Source of the DNA: CALZBJ01 sp945619025
GTDB lineage: Bacteria > Pseudomonadota > Gammaproteobacteria > Cardiobacteriales > Wohlfahrtiimonadaceae
DNA: 64,000 nucleotides
Assembly (NCBI GenBank): GCA_945619025.1
Contig: CALZBJ010000009.1
Coordinates: 5,517 to 69,516, forward strand
Reading direction: 5' to 3'
Shown here: one piece after another, positions 16,976-25,885 of the stretch
Position numbering within the stretch: the stretch's first letter is position 1
How the letters are laid out: the number at the start of each line of letters is the position of its first letter
The notes under the pieces: generated by a model
Seen by the model: the letters and a program-made list of their open reading frames with translations, nothing else
The model's database searches: none
What the model was told of the DNA's origin: nothing
Translations under genes and position numbers: made by a program

Positions 16976-17878
16976 ATGACAACGGCTATTTTAGTGCTTG
17001 CACTGCTTTTAGTGGCAGGAACCATTGGATTGTGGATTTTCCTTGAGCGCAAGTTTAAAGAAGAAGAGTTTGTGGAGCGGGTTGAACCGGATCTGCAAGA
17101 TATGTTTGAAGAGATCACCGTTCAAAAAACGGAGGTGGATCTTAACGTGGATCGATCAGACAATCCTTCGACTGCGGAGATAGACGTTGAGTATGAAGAG
17201 CGCTCGTATACAGGCCCCGTGCCCGATCCATTTGCCGAAGAAAATGCGGCCGATGATCGCGGAACGATCAATGCCATCGACACGACGCCGACCCCATTAA
17301 GACACCTTGCCGAAGAGGAGCCTTCGAACATGTTTTCTAAAATTAAGAGCCTCTTTAAGCGAAACAAAGACGAAGAGCATGCGCCGCATCCTGATGAGCA
17401 TTTAGAAGCGCTTGTTCGCCCGGCGGCCGTTCGTACAGTGGCTTTTTTACTCAAAGCGCCGGAAGATCAGCCCTATACCATTCGCGAGATTTTAGAAGTT
17501 GGCGCGGAGCAGCAGCTTCTTGTGGGCGAAGAGGGCTATCTCGATTATTTAACCACAACGCTCTATGGCGATGAGCCGATGTATAGCGTTGCGCACCTGT
17601 TAGAGCCAGGCAGTTTCCGTGAAGGGGGCGAGATTATTCGTGACCTTGAGCTTGAAGTGCCGGGCATTTTGCTCTTTTCACAAATTCCAGGGCCCGATCC
17701 TGAAATTTCAACGATCGATAGCCTCATTCGTGCGGCAGCTCATTTTGGTAATGCACTGGGCGGGACACTTTACGATGAGACGCAACGTCCTGTTGATCGA
17801 GAAGGGTTAGCGGCCATTCGTGAAGAGATCGCAGAACTGGATAAACGCGAATGGGATCGCGCACTCAACCACTATTAA
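16976..17878 (+). CDS. zipA: Cell division protein ZipA
   Basis: ZipA tethers FtsZ to the inner membrane during early divisome assembly. Residues about 4-23 form the N-terminal membrane anchor, with a charged Lys/Glu stretch just after. An acidic, variable linker (about 40-145) leads to the C-terminal FtsZ-binding domain (about 150-290) with VAHLLEPGSFREGGE and GILLFSQIPGPD, typical of this domain. Being next to ligA is a conserved gammaproteobacterial arrangement and supports the call. A strong terminator separates the two genes. Confidence 0.9.
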   Translation: MTTAILVLALLLVAGTIGLWIFLERKFKEEEFVERVEPDLQDMFEEITVQKTEVDLNVDRSDNPSTAEIDVEYEERSYTGPVPDPFAEENAADDRGTINAIDTTPTPLRHLAEEEPSNMFSKIKSLFKRNKDEEHAPHPDEHLEALVRPAAVRTVAFLLKAPEDQPYTIREILEVGAEQQLLVGEEGYLDYLTTTLYGDEPMYSVAHLLEPGSFREGGEIIRDLELEVPGILLFSQIPGPDPEISTIDSLIRAAAHFGNALGGTLYDETQRPVDREGLAAIREEIAELDKREWDRALNHY

Positions 17879-17913
17879 TCGGTGGTTTAGAGAGATTACA
17901 GCAAATATTAAAG

Positions 17914-17945
17914 AAAGTGCTTTTACTCACAAAGCACTTTTTTTA
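17914..17945 (+). terminator. Rho-independent terminator after zipA
   Basis: A perfect 10-bp stem (17914-17923 with 17931-17940), a 7-base loop and a T run to 17944. It lies 36 bases beyond zipA and before ligA. Confidence 0.88.
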
Positions 17946-17980
17946 TTCCTAGAGATTGAGAGTAAAAACGAGATAAGAAG

Positions 17981-20032
17981 ATGACGGATATGCAATTATC
18001 ACAGGATCAAGCAGCGCGCAAAATTGCGGAGCTGACCGAGTATTTAAACAAGCTCAACTATCATTATCATGTGCTCGATGAGAGTTTAATTCCCGACCAT
18101 GAGTTTGATGCGCTTTTCCATGAGCTCCAAACCCTTGAAACGGCGTATCCCGATCTTATTTTAGAGAATTCTCCTTCGCGTAAAGTCGGTGGGCGCGTGC
18201 TTGAGGGCTTTAATGAAATCACCCATGAAAAGCCGATGCTCTCGTTAAGTAACGCCTTTAATGATGAGGATGTGCGTAAATTTGATGAGCGCATTGCCGA
18301 GCGTCTTGGTACCTCTGAAATCACCTATTACGCTGAGCCAAAGCTTGACGGATTAGCGGTGAGCATTATGTATGAAGCGGGTCGCCTTCAATTTGCCGCA
18401 ACTCGCGGCGATGGGATTACCGGCGAGGATATTACCGAAAACATTAAAACCATTAAGAGCCTGCCTCACCAATTGCAAGGGGATTATCCGGCGCGTTTAG
18501 AGGTGCGGGGTGAGGTTTTTATGCGTAAAGCGGTGCTCGAAAAGCTCAATCAAAGCCAATTAAAGCAAGGGTTAAAACCCTTTGCCAATCCACGAAATGC
18601 CGCCGCCGGGAGTTTAAGACAGCTCGATTCACGCATTGCGGCTAAACGTAATTTAAGTTTTTATTGCTATAGCGTTGGGGTTAATGAAGGCAATCAGCGC
18701 GAGATTCAGGCTCATTCAGAGTGGCTCGAGGCGGTGAAATCTTGGGGCGTTCCGGTCTGTACCTTAAATAAAAAGGTCACTAATGTGAAAGGGCTTCTCG
18801 ATTATTATCGTGATATGGGTGAAAAACGTGATGGTCTAGCCTTTGAGATTGATGGCGTTGTTTATAAAGTCGATGCGCTATCGCAACAAGAGACGCTTGG
18901 CTATATTGCCCGCTCGCCACGCTTTGCCATTGCCCATAAATATCCGGCGATGGAAGAACGAACCATTCTGCGCGATGTAGAATTTCAAGTTGGGCGCACA
19001 GGCGCGATTACGCCGGTAGCAAAACTGGAGCCAGTGGAAGTGGGCGGGGTAACGGTTTCAAATGCAACTCTTCATAACGCTGATGAGATTGAACGTTTAG
19101 GGGTGATGATTGGGGATGAGGTAATTGTTCACCGCGCTGGCGATGTGATTCCGAAAGTGGTGCGTGCGGTTGTGGAAAATCGTGATCCGGACGCTGTTCG
19201 AGCGATCGAATTTCCTACAGAGTGCCCGATCTGTCACTCGCCCATTGTTCGCATTGAAGGGGAAGCGATTGCACGCTGTAGTGGCGGCTTTATCTGTGAA
19301 GCGCAAAAGTTAGAAGGCCTAAAACACTTTGTCTCCCGAAAAGCGATGGACATTGATGGGCTTGGCGAACGCTGGCTTGAAATTTTCCTTCAAGAAAAAG
19401 TGATCGAGCGCATTGAAGATCTCTTTGTGATGAGTAAAGAGCGCCTGCTTGAGCTGCCTCGCATGGGTGAAAAATCGGCGAGCAATATTTTAGCGAGCAT
19501 CGAAAAAAGTAAAACGCCTAAGTTTGCCAATTTTATCTATGCGCTCGGGATTCGTGAGGTAGGAGAAGCGACCTCAAGAACGCTTGCCGAGCATTACAAA
19601 ACCCTCGATGAGCTCATGGAGGCAAGCCTTGAAGAGCTTCAAACCTTGGATGATATCGGCCCCATTGTAGCTAAACATATCGTCACCTTTTTTGCCCTTA
19701 GTGATCATCGTGAGATGATTGAGCGCCTCTTAAGTTACGGCGTTACGATTCAATATGAAGCGAAAAAAGAGGCAGGTGAAGTAAGTGAATCTCCTCTTGA
19801 AGGTGAAACTTGGGTCATTACTGGAACGCTTGCAGAATTTGGGCGAAGCGATGCGAAAGAGTTACTTCTTGAACTTGGCGCAAAAGTGACCGGCAGTGTC
19901 TCGAGTAATACAAGTTTTTTACTCGCTGGTGAAAAGGCCGGCAGTAAGCTCACGCAAGCGGAGAAACTGGGCGTGCCGGTGAAATCGGAAGCGGAATTTA
20001 TTGAGTTATTAAAAACCCATGGGAAGCGATAG
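17981..20032 (+). CDS. ligA: NAD-dependent DNA ligase LigA
   Basis: Joins nicks in duplex DNA using NAD+, essential for Okazaki fragment joining and repair. The adenylation domain has the catalytic lysine Lys121 in AEPKLDGLAVS, with the Ia domain motif YHYHVLD at the N-terminus that binds NMN. An OB fold follows (VGRTGAITPVAKLEPV), then a four-cysteine zinc finger (CPIC...CSGGFIC near 405-435), helix-hairpin-helix repeats and a C-terminal BRCT domain (about 600-680, TWVITGTLAEFGRSDAKELL). The 683 residues match the usual size (E. coli 671). All expected domains are intact. Confidence 0.97.
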   Translation: MTDMQLSQDQAARKIAELTEYLNKLNYHYHVLDESLIPDHEFDALFHELQTLETAYPDLILENSPSRKVGGRVLEGFNEITHEKPMLSLSNAFNDEDVRKFDERIAERLGTSEITYYAEPKLDGLAVSIMYEAGRLQFAATRGDGITGEDITENIKTIKSLPHQLQGDYPARLEVRGEVFMRKAVLEKLNQSQLKQGLKPFANPRNAAAGSLRQLDSRIAAKRNLSFYCYSVGVNEGNQREIQAHSEWLEAVKSWGVPVCTLNKKVTNVKGLLDYYRDMGEKRDGLAFEIDGVVYKVDALSQQETLGYIARSPRFAIAHKYPAMEERTILRDVEFQVGRTGAITPVAKLEPVEVGGVTVSNATLHNADEIERLGVMIGDEVIVHRAGDVIPKVVRAVVENRDPDAVRAIEFPTECPICHSPIVRIEGEAIARCSGGFICEAQKLEGLKHFVSRKAMDIDGLGERWLEIFLQEKVIERIEDLFVMSKERLLELPRMGEKSASNILASIEKSKTPKFANFIYALGIREVGEATSRTLAEHYKTLDELMEASLEELQTLDDIGPIVAKHIVTFFALSDHREMIERLLSYGVTIQYEAKKEAGEVSESPLEGETWVITGTLAEFGRSDAKELLLELGAKVTGSVSSNTSFLLAGEKAGSKLTQAEKLGVPVKSEAEFIELLKTHGKR

Positions 20033-20085
20033 AACGCTGATTAAATTGAGTTGAGTCGAATCGAATTGAAAAGAGGAGAGAGACG

Positions 20086-20577
20086 ATGAAAGTAACGAAA
20101 TCCACAAACAACGTAAGTGAGCGCTGGCAGACACGTTTTCAGTTTTTTGATCAGCATGGCGGGCCGATGCGACATGAGGCGAAGCAAGCGATTATGGAGC
20201 GCCCTGAAAAAGAGCGTTTTCTAATTCTCTTTAATTTGGGGTCGTTTTTCTTGCCGGTCATTCACTTTTTAATGCTGGGGCTGTGGAAAAAGGCGTTAAC
20301 GCTCCTTGTTGCGACGATTATCACAGTTTTGGTTTTTGATATGCCGTTACGTATGTTTGGCATTAATGGCTATTGGCTCCTTATTTTGGTGCCCTTTTTC
20401 TTCTCAGCGATGGCTAATTACAGCTATTACTTAAAAGAGGTGAAAGGCGTGCAAGGTTGGAATCCCTTTGAATATCTCTCGGTAAATCTCAATGCACCAA
20501 AAGCGCCGGAGATGGCAGAGGAAAAGTTTGAATTGGAAGAGCCCGGAACAGAACAGCCGGAAAACGAGAAGGAGTAA
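20086..20577 (+). CDS. DUF2628 family membrane protein (YigF-like)
   Basis: A small protein with the DUF2628 pattern: an N-terminal soluble part with WQTRFQFFDQHGGP, then hydrophobic segments (about 45-65, 67-90 and 95-112) including LMLGLWKKALTLL, and a Glu/Pro-rich C-terminal tail. Function is unknown in this family. It has a strong ribosome binding site (AGAGGAGAG) and lies 4 bases before trmO, so the two are likely co-transcribed; this says little about function. Confidence 0.75.
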   Translation: MKVTKSTNNVSERWQTRFQFFDQHGGPMRHEAKQAIMERPEKERFLILFNLGSFFLPVIHFLMLGLWKKALTLLVATIITVLVFDMPLRMFGINGYWLLILVPFFFSAMANYSYYLKEVKGVQGWNPFEYLSVNLNAPKAPEMAEEKFELEEPGTEQPENEKE

Positions 20578-20581
20578 TTAG

Positions 20582-21283
20582 GTGGAGATTGATCCCATTG
20601 CCCATATTGAGGGCTGTTATCCGGAAAAGTTTGGCATTCCTCGTCAGCCAAGTTTAGTGCCGGAGGCGGAAGCGACCATTATTTTTGAAAAGCCGTATCG
20701 CCATGAGAATTTTATCCGCGGCATTGAGGCACATTCCCATTTGTGGCTCACCTTTGGTTTTCATCAAAACAGTTGGCATGAAGGGCAGGCGATGGTACGC
20801 CCACAGCGGCTTGGCGGGAATAAAAAGATGGGGGTGTTTGCAACGCGAAGCTCCTTTCGCCCGAATGGATTGGGGCTATCGGCGGTAAAGATTAAGCGGG
20901 TCGATTATGAGCGCGTGGAGATTGTTATTTCAGGCCATGATCTTGTCAATGGGACGCCGATCTACTGCATCAAACCCTACATCCCCTATAGCGATTCAAA
21001 TTTAGATGCCACGAGCGATTTTGCTGAAGAGGCGCCGCCTAGATTTAACGTGCGCTTTAGCGATGATGCGGAAAAAACGCTTACGATTTTAGTGGGACGT
21101 TATCCTCAGTTAAAACCCTTAATTGAGGGCGTGGTTGCGCAAGACCCGACGCCGAAATTCCACAAAGATCCGGAGCGGATTTATGGCGTGTTACTCTATG
21201 AGTTTAATATTCGCTTTAAGCGCGATCCTTTAGATGAAATGGGTGGATTTTTAATCCTTTCCATTGAGCGCGATCTGAAATAG
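20582..21283 (+). CDS. trmO: tRNA (N6-threonylcarbamoyladenosine37-N6)-methyltransferase TrmO
   Basis: TrmO methylates t6A at position 37 of tRNA-Thr(GGU) using S-adenosylmethionine. The 233 residues align well with E. coli TrmO (YaeB, 235): RQPSLVPEAE, RGIEAHSHLWLTFGFHQ, RPQRLGGNKKMGVFATRS and FRPNGLGLSAVK are conserved, as is the DLVNGTP...KPYIPY region. Translation probably starts at the GTG at 20582; no ATG in frame precedes the conserved N-terminus. It follows the DUF2628 gene by 4 bases. Confidence 0.93.
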   Translation: MEIDPIAHIEGCYPEKFGIPRQPSLVPEAEATIIFEKPYRHENFIRGIEAHSHLWLTFGFHQNSWHEGQAMVRPQRLGGNKKMGVFATRSSFRPNGLGLSAVKIKRVDYERVEIVISGHDLVNGTPIYCIKPYIPYSDSNLDATSDFAEEAPPRFNVRFSDDAEKTLTILVGRYPQLKPLIEGVVAQDPTPKFHKDPERIYGVLLYEFNIRFKRDPLDEMGGFLILSIERDLK

Positions 21284-21346
21284 ATCAATTTAGCGCCGTT
21301 CTTCTGAAAATAATCAGGAAATTAGGTGAAGTTGCGCGTTGAACCT

Positions 21347-21355
21347 TGCTATACT
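21347..21355 (+). promoter_or_regulatory. Extended -10 promoter upstream of relA
   Basis: TGC followed by TATACT (21350-21355) forms an extended -10 element, about 78 bases before the relA start. No good -35 is seen, as is common for extended -10 promoters. Confidence 0.5.
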
Positions 21356-21432
21356 GCCATGTAAAGCCGATTACGCCGGATCGTTATGGCGTAAATAACG
21401 AGATCTATTTTGAGGATATTTAGGAATTTGCC

Positions 21433-23535
21433 GTGTCTAAAACGATTACACTAGCTGACCTACAAAGCTGGTTGGCAGAGCAGAAAACAGAGTGGAAACC
21501 AGAACATTACGATTCGATTATCACCTACGCTGAGCACCCGCTCTATAAGCGTGCGCTGGAGACGGCGTATTTGCTTGATCGAATGCATGTCACGACGGTT
21601 CCGCAGGTCTCTGCGATTTTTTTCGTTTTAGGGATTCCTCAGGAAGATCAGCCGGAGGATCTGCGCAAATTTATTGATAATCTCTTTACGTTAAATAAAT
21701 TGAGCTCATTTTCGACGCTGCAAGAGCGCTCAAAATCTCAAGAAACATTGCGTAAGATGTTACTCGCACTAGCCGATGATGTCCGCGCCATTGTGGTGAT
21801 GATCGCTTATCAGGTGATCTTAATGCGAAATGCGCGAGATTTTGATCCTGAAACCCAGCGCCTCATTGCAAAAAATACCGCGGCGATCTTTGCGCCCCTT
21901 GCCAATCGTCTGGGTCTTGCTCGCTTAAAATGGGAGCTTGAGGATTTTAGTCTGCGCTTTTTAGAGCCCGATACCTATAAGCAACTTGCGTCAAAACTTG
22001 ACGGGAAGCGACAAGATCGGGAAGCCTATATTGAGAAAATTATCGAGCGGCTTAAATCACTGTTAGGTGAAAATGGCATCGAAGGCTCGGTATCGGGACG
22101 GGTAAAACATATCTACAGCATCTGGAAAAAGATGACGAAAAAGAACATCGATTTTGATGAGCTGTTTGATGTGCGCGCGGTAAGAATTATGGTGGACGAT
22201 GTGGCCACCTGTTACGCTGTTTTGGGGCTTGTTCATGAATTGTGGACGCCGATTCCCAAAGAGTTTGATGACTATATTGCTAACCCGAAACCGAATGGCT
22301 ATCAATCCCTGCATACGGCTGTTTTGGGGCCTGAAAATAAAACCCTTGAGATCCAGATTCGTACCTATCAAATGCATGAAAGTGCTGAATTAGGGGTGGC
22401 GGCTCACTGGCGCTATAAAGAGGGCAGTGGCGCGTCGATCGATCAAAAACATCTCAATTGGTTCCGTGATTTTCTCCATAAAGAGCTCGAAGAGCACGAG
22501 GAGATTAATGAAGATGAGCTCGAAGAGGGCGTATTTGACGATTATGTTTATGTAATGACGCCGGCGGGTGAACCGATTGAATTGATGCGCGGATCAACGC
22601 CGCTTGATTTTGCTTATAAAATCCATACCGATCTTGGGCATCGTTGCCGCGGGGCGAAGGTCAATGGCAAAATTGTGCCGCTCACCTATGTGCTCAATAA
22701 TCAAGACAAAGTGGAGATTTTAGCAGGTAAACAGCTTCAGCCAAGTCGCGATTGGATGTCGCCTTATTTGGGCTATACTTTTTCCAATCGTACGCGAGCA
22801 AAAGTGCGTGCGTGGTTTAAAGCGCAGCATCAAGAGAACAATCTTCAAGCCGGAAAACAGATGCTTGAAAAAGAGCTCACAAAACTCAATATCCATCTCG
22901 CGCCTGAAGAGTTGCAACGTCTTTCGAGCCGACTGCATTTTGGTGGGGTGAATGAGCTTTATTCTAATATTGGCTCCGGAGATGTGACGCTCAATCAAGT
23001 GTTAACGCGTCTTCCTTCCTTTGATAAACAGAAAAAAGAGGAAGTAACGCCGGATTCCATTGTTCGTCCGAAATCAAAAGATATGGATACCCAAAAGGGC
23101 GTTCAAGTGCGAGGCGTGGGAAGTTTGCTCATCAATATGGCGACTTGTTGCCGTCCTGCGCCGCCAGATTTGATCGGGGGCTATATCACGCTCAATCGCG
23201 GAGTGAGTATTCACCGAATTAACTGTTCAAACTATCAAAATATGCTTGAGCAAAATCCAGAGCGCCGCATCGATGTCGATTGGGGGCTTGAGAGTGAGCA
23301 AACCGTGCTCGCCAATCTCCACGTGACCGCAGCGCCTTCTTCAGATGTATTAAAAGAGGTGAGTGTGCTTGCGTCAAATGAAGGGCTTAAAATCACCGGC
23401 ATGACGATGAAGAGCGATCAAAATGATAGTCTGTTACTCGATTTTACCCTTGAGATTAGTCATTTAGATCAGCTTAGCCGATTGTTGGAGCGCTTAATGC
23501 AGATTCCCGATATTATTGAAGCGTACCGAACATAG
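21433..23535 (+). CDS. relA: GTP pyrophosphokinase RelA
   Basis: RelA makes (p)ppGpp on stalled ribosomes carrying uncharged tRNA, triggering the stringent response. The 700 residues contain a degenerate HD domain (about 30-190; the His-Asp metal motif of active hydrolases is not visible), the synthetase domain (about 225-345; FDDYIANPKPNGYQSLHTAV, EIQIRTYQMHESAELGVAAHWRYKEG), a TGS domain (about 370-435), a cysteine-containing region (ATCCRPAPPDLIGGYIT, HRINC) and a C-terminal ACT domain. The inactive HD region and overall similarity to E. coli RelA (744) argue for RelA and not SpoT. Translation starts at GTG. Confidence 0.94.
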   Translation: MSKTITLADLQSWLAEQKTEWKPEHYDSIITYAEHPLYKRALETAYLLDRMHVTTVPQVSAIFFVLGIPQEDQPEDLRKFIDNLFTLNKLSSFSTLQERSKSQETLRKMLLALADDVRAIVVMIAYQVILMRNARDFDPETQRLIAKNTAAIFAPLANRLGLARLKWELEDFSLRFLEPDTYKQLASKLDGKRQDREAYIEKIIERLKSLLGENGIEGSVSGRVKHIYSIWKKMTKKNIDFDELFDVRAVRIMVDDVATCYAVLGLVHELWTPIPKEFDDYIANPKPNGYQSLHTAVLGPENKTLEIQIRTYQMHESAELGVAAHWRYKEGSGASIDQKHLNWFRDFLHKELEEHEEINEDELEEGVFDDYVYVMTPAGEPIELMRGSTPLDFAYKIHTDLGHRCRGAKVNGKIVPLTYVLNNQDKVEILAGKQLQPSRDWMSPYLGYTFSNRTRAKVRAWFKAQHQENNLQAGKQMLEKELTKLNIHLAPEELQRLSSRLHFGGVNELYSNIGSGDVTLNQVLTRLPSFDKQKKEEVTPDSIVRPKSKDMDTQKGVQVRGVGSLLINMATCCRPAPPDLIGGYITLNRGVSIHRINCSNYQNMLEQNPERRIDVDWGLESEQTVLANLHVTAAPSSDVLKEVSVLASNEGLKITGMTMKSDQNDSLLLDFTLEISHLDQLSRLLERLMQIPDIIEAYRT

Positions 23536-23608
23536 TTCGGTCAGGCTTCTTTGTGGAGCGTGAAAGTTTCACAAGATATTAATGACAGGCATTTAAAACC
23601 GGACATTA

Positions 23609-23639
23609 AAAAACCTCGATCGTTATGACCGAGGTTTTT
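23609..23639. terminator. Bidirectional terminator between relA and glyA
   Basis: A perfect 10-bp stem (23609-23618 with 23630-23639), an 11-base loop, and A and T runs on the two sides. It lies between converging genes and can serve both. Confidence 0.88.
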
Positions 23640-23680
23640 GCGTTTCGTATTAAGAAAAATGTTAATTATTTAATGATTAA

Positions 23681-24934
23681 TTAGTTTTCGTATACGGGGA
23701 ATTTACGGCAAAGACCTTGTACATTTTTCGCGATGTGTTCGATCACTTCGTCGTCGTTCACATTGTCTAATACGTCACAGATCCAGTTGGTTAAGAGTTC
23801 GGTTTCTTGCTCTTTAAATCCGCGAGTAGTGATAGCCGGCGTTCCAACGCGAATGCCTGAGGTCACAAATGGAGATTGTGGATCGTTAGGTACGCTGTTT
23901 TTGTTTACAGTAATGTGCGCGCGACCAAGAGCTGCGTCCGCTTCTTTACCGGTTAAACCGCGATCGATTAGATCAACGAGCATGAGGTGATTTTCAGTGC
24001 CGCTTGAAACGATTTTATAACCGCGTGATTGGAATACGGTGGCCATCGTTTTGGCGTTTTTGATCACTTGTTCTTGATAGGTTTTAAATTCAGGCTGAAG
24101 CGCTTCTAAGAATGCTACCGCTTTGGCTGCGATTACATGCATTAAAGGGCCGCCTTGAATGCCAGGGAATACCGCTGAGTTAAGTTTTTTCTCAATCTCA
24201 GGGTTGGCTTTCGCAAGAATCAGACCGCCACGTGGACCGCGAAGGGTTTTATGCGTGGTAGTTGTCACAACGTCTGCAAACGGAACGGGGTTTGGATAGA
24301 GGCCTGCGGCGATTAAACCGGCAACGTGTGCCATATCCACGAAAAGGTATGCGCCAACTTTATCAGCGATTTCGCGGAAGCGTGCGAAATCAAGTTTTTG
24401 AGAGTATGCAGAGAAGCCTGCCACGATCATTTTAGGTTTGTGCTCAAGTGCGAGGGCTTCAAGCTCATCGTAATCGATTAACCCTTCATCGTTAATGCCG
24501 TATGACACTGCATTGTAGGTACGGCCTGAGAAGTTTACTTTTGCGCCGTGTGTTAAGTGACCGCCGTGATCAAGGCTCATGCCTAAAACCGTATCACCTG
24601 CGTTTAAAAGCGCTAAATAGACCGCGCCGTTTGCTTGTGAACCTGAGTGAGGTTGAACGTTTGCATAATCCGCTCCGAAGAGTTTTTTCGCGCGTTCGAT
24701 CGCTAGGCTTTCTGCAATATCCACAAATTCACAACCGCCGTAGTAGCGTTTGCCAGGATAGCCTTCGGCATATTTATTGGTTAATTGAGAGCCTTGGAGC
24801 TCCATTACGAGGGGTGAACAGTAGTTTTCTGAGGCAATCAGTTCAACATGGTCTTCTTGGCGTTGGTTTTCGTTGATAACTGATTGATAGAGTTCCGGAT
24901 CAAACTCATTTAGAGAGCGTTTTGTAAACATCAT
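23681..24934 (-). CDS. glyA: Serine hydroxymethyltransferase
   Basis: Interconverts serine and glycine with tetrahydrofolate, supplying one-carbon units. The 417 residues match E. coli GlyA (417). The PLP-binding lysine lies in VVTTTTHKTLRGPRGG, and ELIASENYCSP, GKRYYGGCEFVD and NVQPHSGSQANGAVYLAL are family hallmarks. The first ATG (24932-24934) is followed directly by another, so the start is uncertain by one codon. It is monocistronic; a 189-base gap separates it from the divergent methyltransferase gene. Confidence 0.98.
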   Translation of the reverse strand: MMFTKRSLNEFDPELYQSVINENQRQEDHVELIASENYCSPLVMELQGSQLTNKYAEGYPGKRYYGGCEFVDIAESLAIERAKKLFGADYANVQPHSGSQANGAVYLALLNAGDTVLGMSLDHGGHLTHGAKVNFSGRTYNAVSYGINDEGLIDYDELEALALEHKPKMIVAGFSAYSQKLDFARFREIADKVGAYLFVDMAHVAGLIAAGLYPNPVPFADVVTTTTHKTLRGPRGGLILAKANPEIEKKLNSAVFPGIQGGPLMHVIAAKAVAFLEALQPEFKTYQEQVIKNAKTMATVFQSRGYKIVSSGTENHLMLVDLIDRGLTGKEADAALGRAHITVNKNSVPNDPQSPFVTSGIRVGTPAITTRGFKEQETELLTNWICDVLDNVNDDEVIEHIAKNVQGLCRKFPVYEN

Positions 24935-25066
24935 ACTTCCTTCAAAAACAGATACGTTGATAAAAAGGGCTGGAATTAAGTTTAGTGGCTTTGGGGAAAG
25001 CTTTCAAGACATATTATTGCATTTATCGAATAATTATTATGATTTAATCTTTAGCGATTATGGTAG

Positions 25067-25072
25067 TATACT
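25067..25072 (+). promoter_or_regulatory. Possible -10 element upstream of the Pcm-like gene
   Basis: TATACT lies 52 bases before the start, with a weak -35 (TTAATC at 25044-25049) at a 17-base spacing. The surrounding 189-base divergent intergenic region is AT-rich and shows no RNA gene. Confidence 0.4.
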
Positions 25073-25123
25073 ATGGAGATAGCTTTACATTATCAAAGAG
25101 AACGATAACGAGAGGAATGTACT

Positions 25124-25792
25124 ATGCAGGTAGAGAGAAAATATGATGCAGATGAAGCTCAAGCGAACATGATTGAGCAGCTGTTAAGACCTTGGAATGT
25201 CTTAAACCAACGGGTGTTGGATGTCTTTAAAATTATCCCACGTGACCGATTTGTGCCAGATGAGTATCTATCCATTGCCTATTCAGAAATGCGCATTCCT
25301 CTGAATGAAAAAGTGAAAATGCTCTCACCGATTATCGAAGGCCGTTTACTGCAAGAACTTCGCATTGATCATCACGATCGAGTGTTAGTGATTGGTTCAG
25401 GAAGCGGTTTTTTAACGGCGTGTTGCGCAACGTTAGGCGATCATGTGGTAGCCGTTGATCTTGATCTTAAAATGCACGATACCGCGAAAAAAGCCTTTGA
25501 AGAGTTAGACGTTGAAAATGTTGAGCTGAAAATTTTAGATGTCTCAAAATCGGTAGATGGCTTAGGTCAATTTGATGCGATTTTGGTCACCGGTTCACTT
25601 TCAGAAGTGCCGGAAGAGTGGTATTCTCTACTTCGCGAAGGCGGCCGTTTGCTTGCGGTTGTGGGTCAAGAGAACGCAATGAGTGCCACCTTGCATTACA
25701 AATATGCCGATGATATTCGTAAAGAACCGGTATTTGAAACCCAATTAGAGCGCTTAGTCGGCTTTGAAGATAAGGAAGAATTTGTATTCTAA
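25124..25792 (+). CDS. Protein-L-isoaspartate O-methyltransferase family protein
   Basis: A 222-residue SAM-dependent methyltransferase. The N-terminal region has the Pcm feature RDRFVPDEYLSIAYSEMRIPL, and motif I is VLVIGSGSGFLTACCA (about residues 86-101) followed by VVAVDLD. True Pcm repairs isoaspartate in aged proteins. Gammaproteobacteria also carry a divergent paralogue near tolC, and this protein looks closer to that variant, so activity is not certain. A clear AGAGGA ribosome binding site supports the ATG. A terminator follows, so it is probably a single-gene unit upstream of parC. Confidence 0.8.
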   Translation: MQVERKYDADEAQANMIEQLLRPWNVLNQRVLDVFKIIPRDRFVPDEYLSIAYSEMRIPLNEKVKMLSPIIEGRLLQELRIDHHDRVLVIGSGSGFLTACCATLGDHVVAVDLDLKMHDTAKKAFEELDVENVELKILDVSKSVDGLGQFDAILVTGSLSEVPEEWYSLLREGGRLLAVVGQENAMSATLHYKYADDIRKEPVFETQLERLVGFEDKEEFVF

Positions 25793-25815
25793 TCCTCTTT
25801 TATGAGTCAGCGCGC

Positions 25816-25850
25816 AAAACCCATCGAATCAACTATGATGGGTTTTTTTT
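25816..25850 (+). terminator. Rho-independent terminator before parC
   Basis: A perfect 10-bp stem (25816-25825 with 25837-25846), an 11-base loop and a continued T run to 25850, ending the methyltransferase transcript. Confidence 0.88.
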
Positions 25851-25885
25851 ATCGTAGAGAAAAATAGGTAGTTAATTAGGAAAAT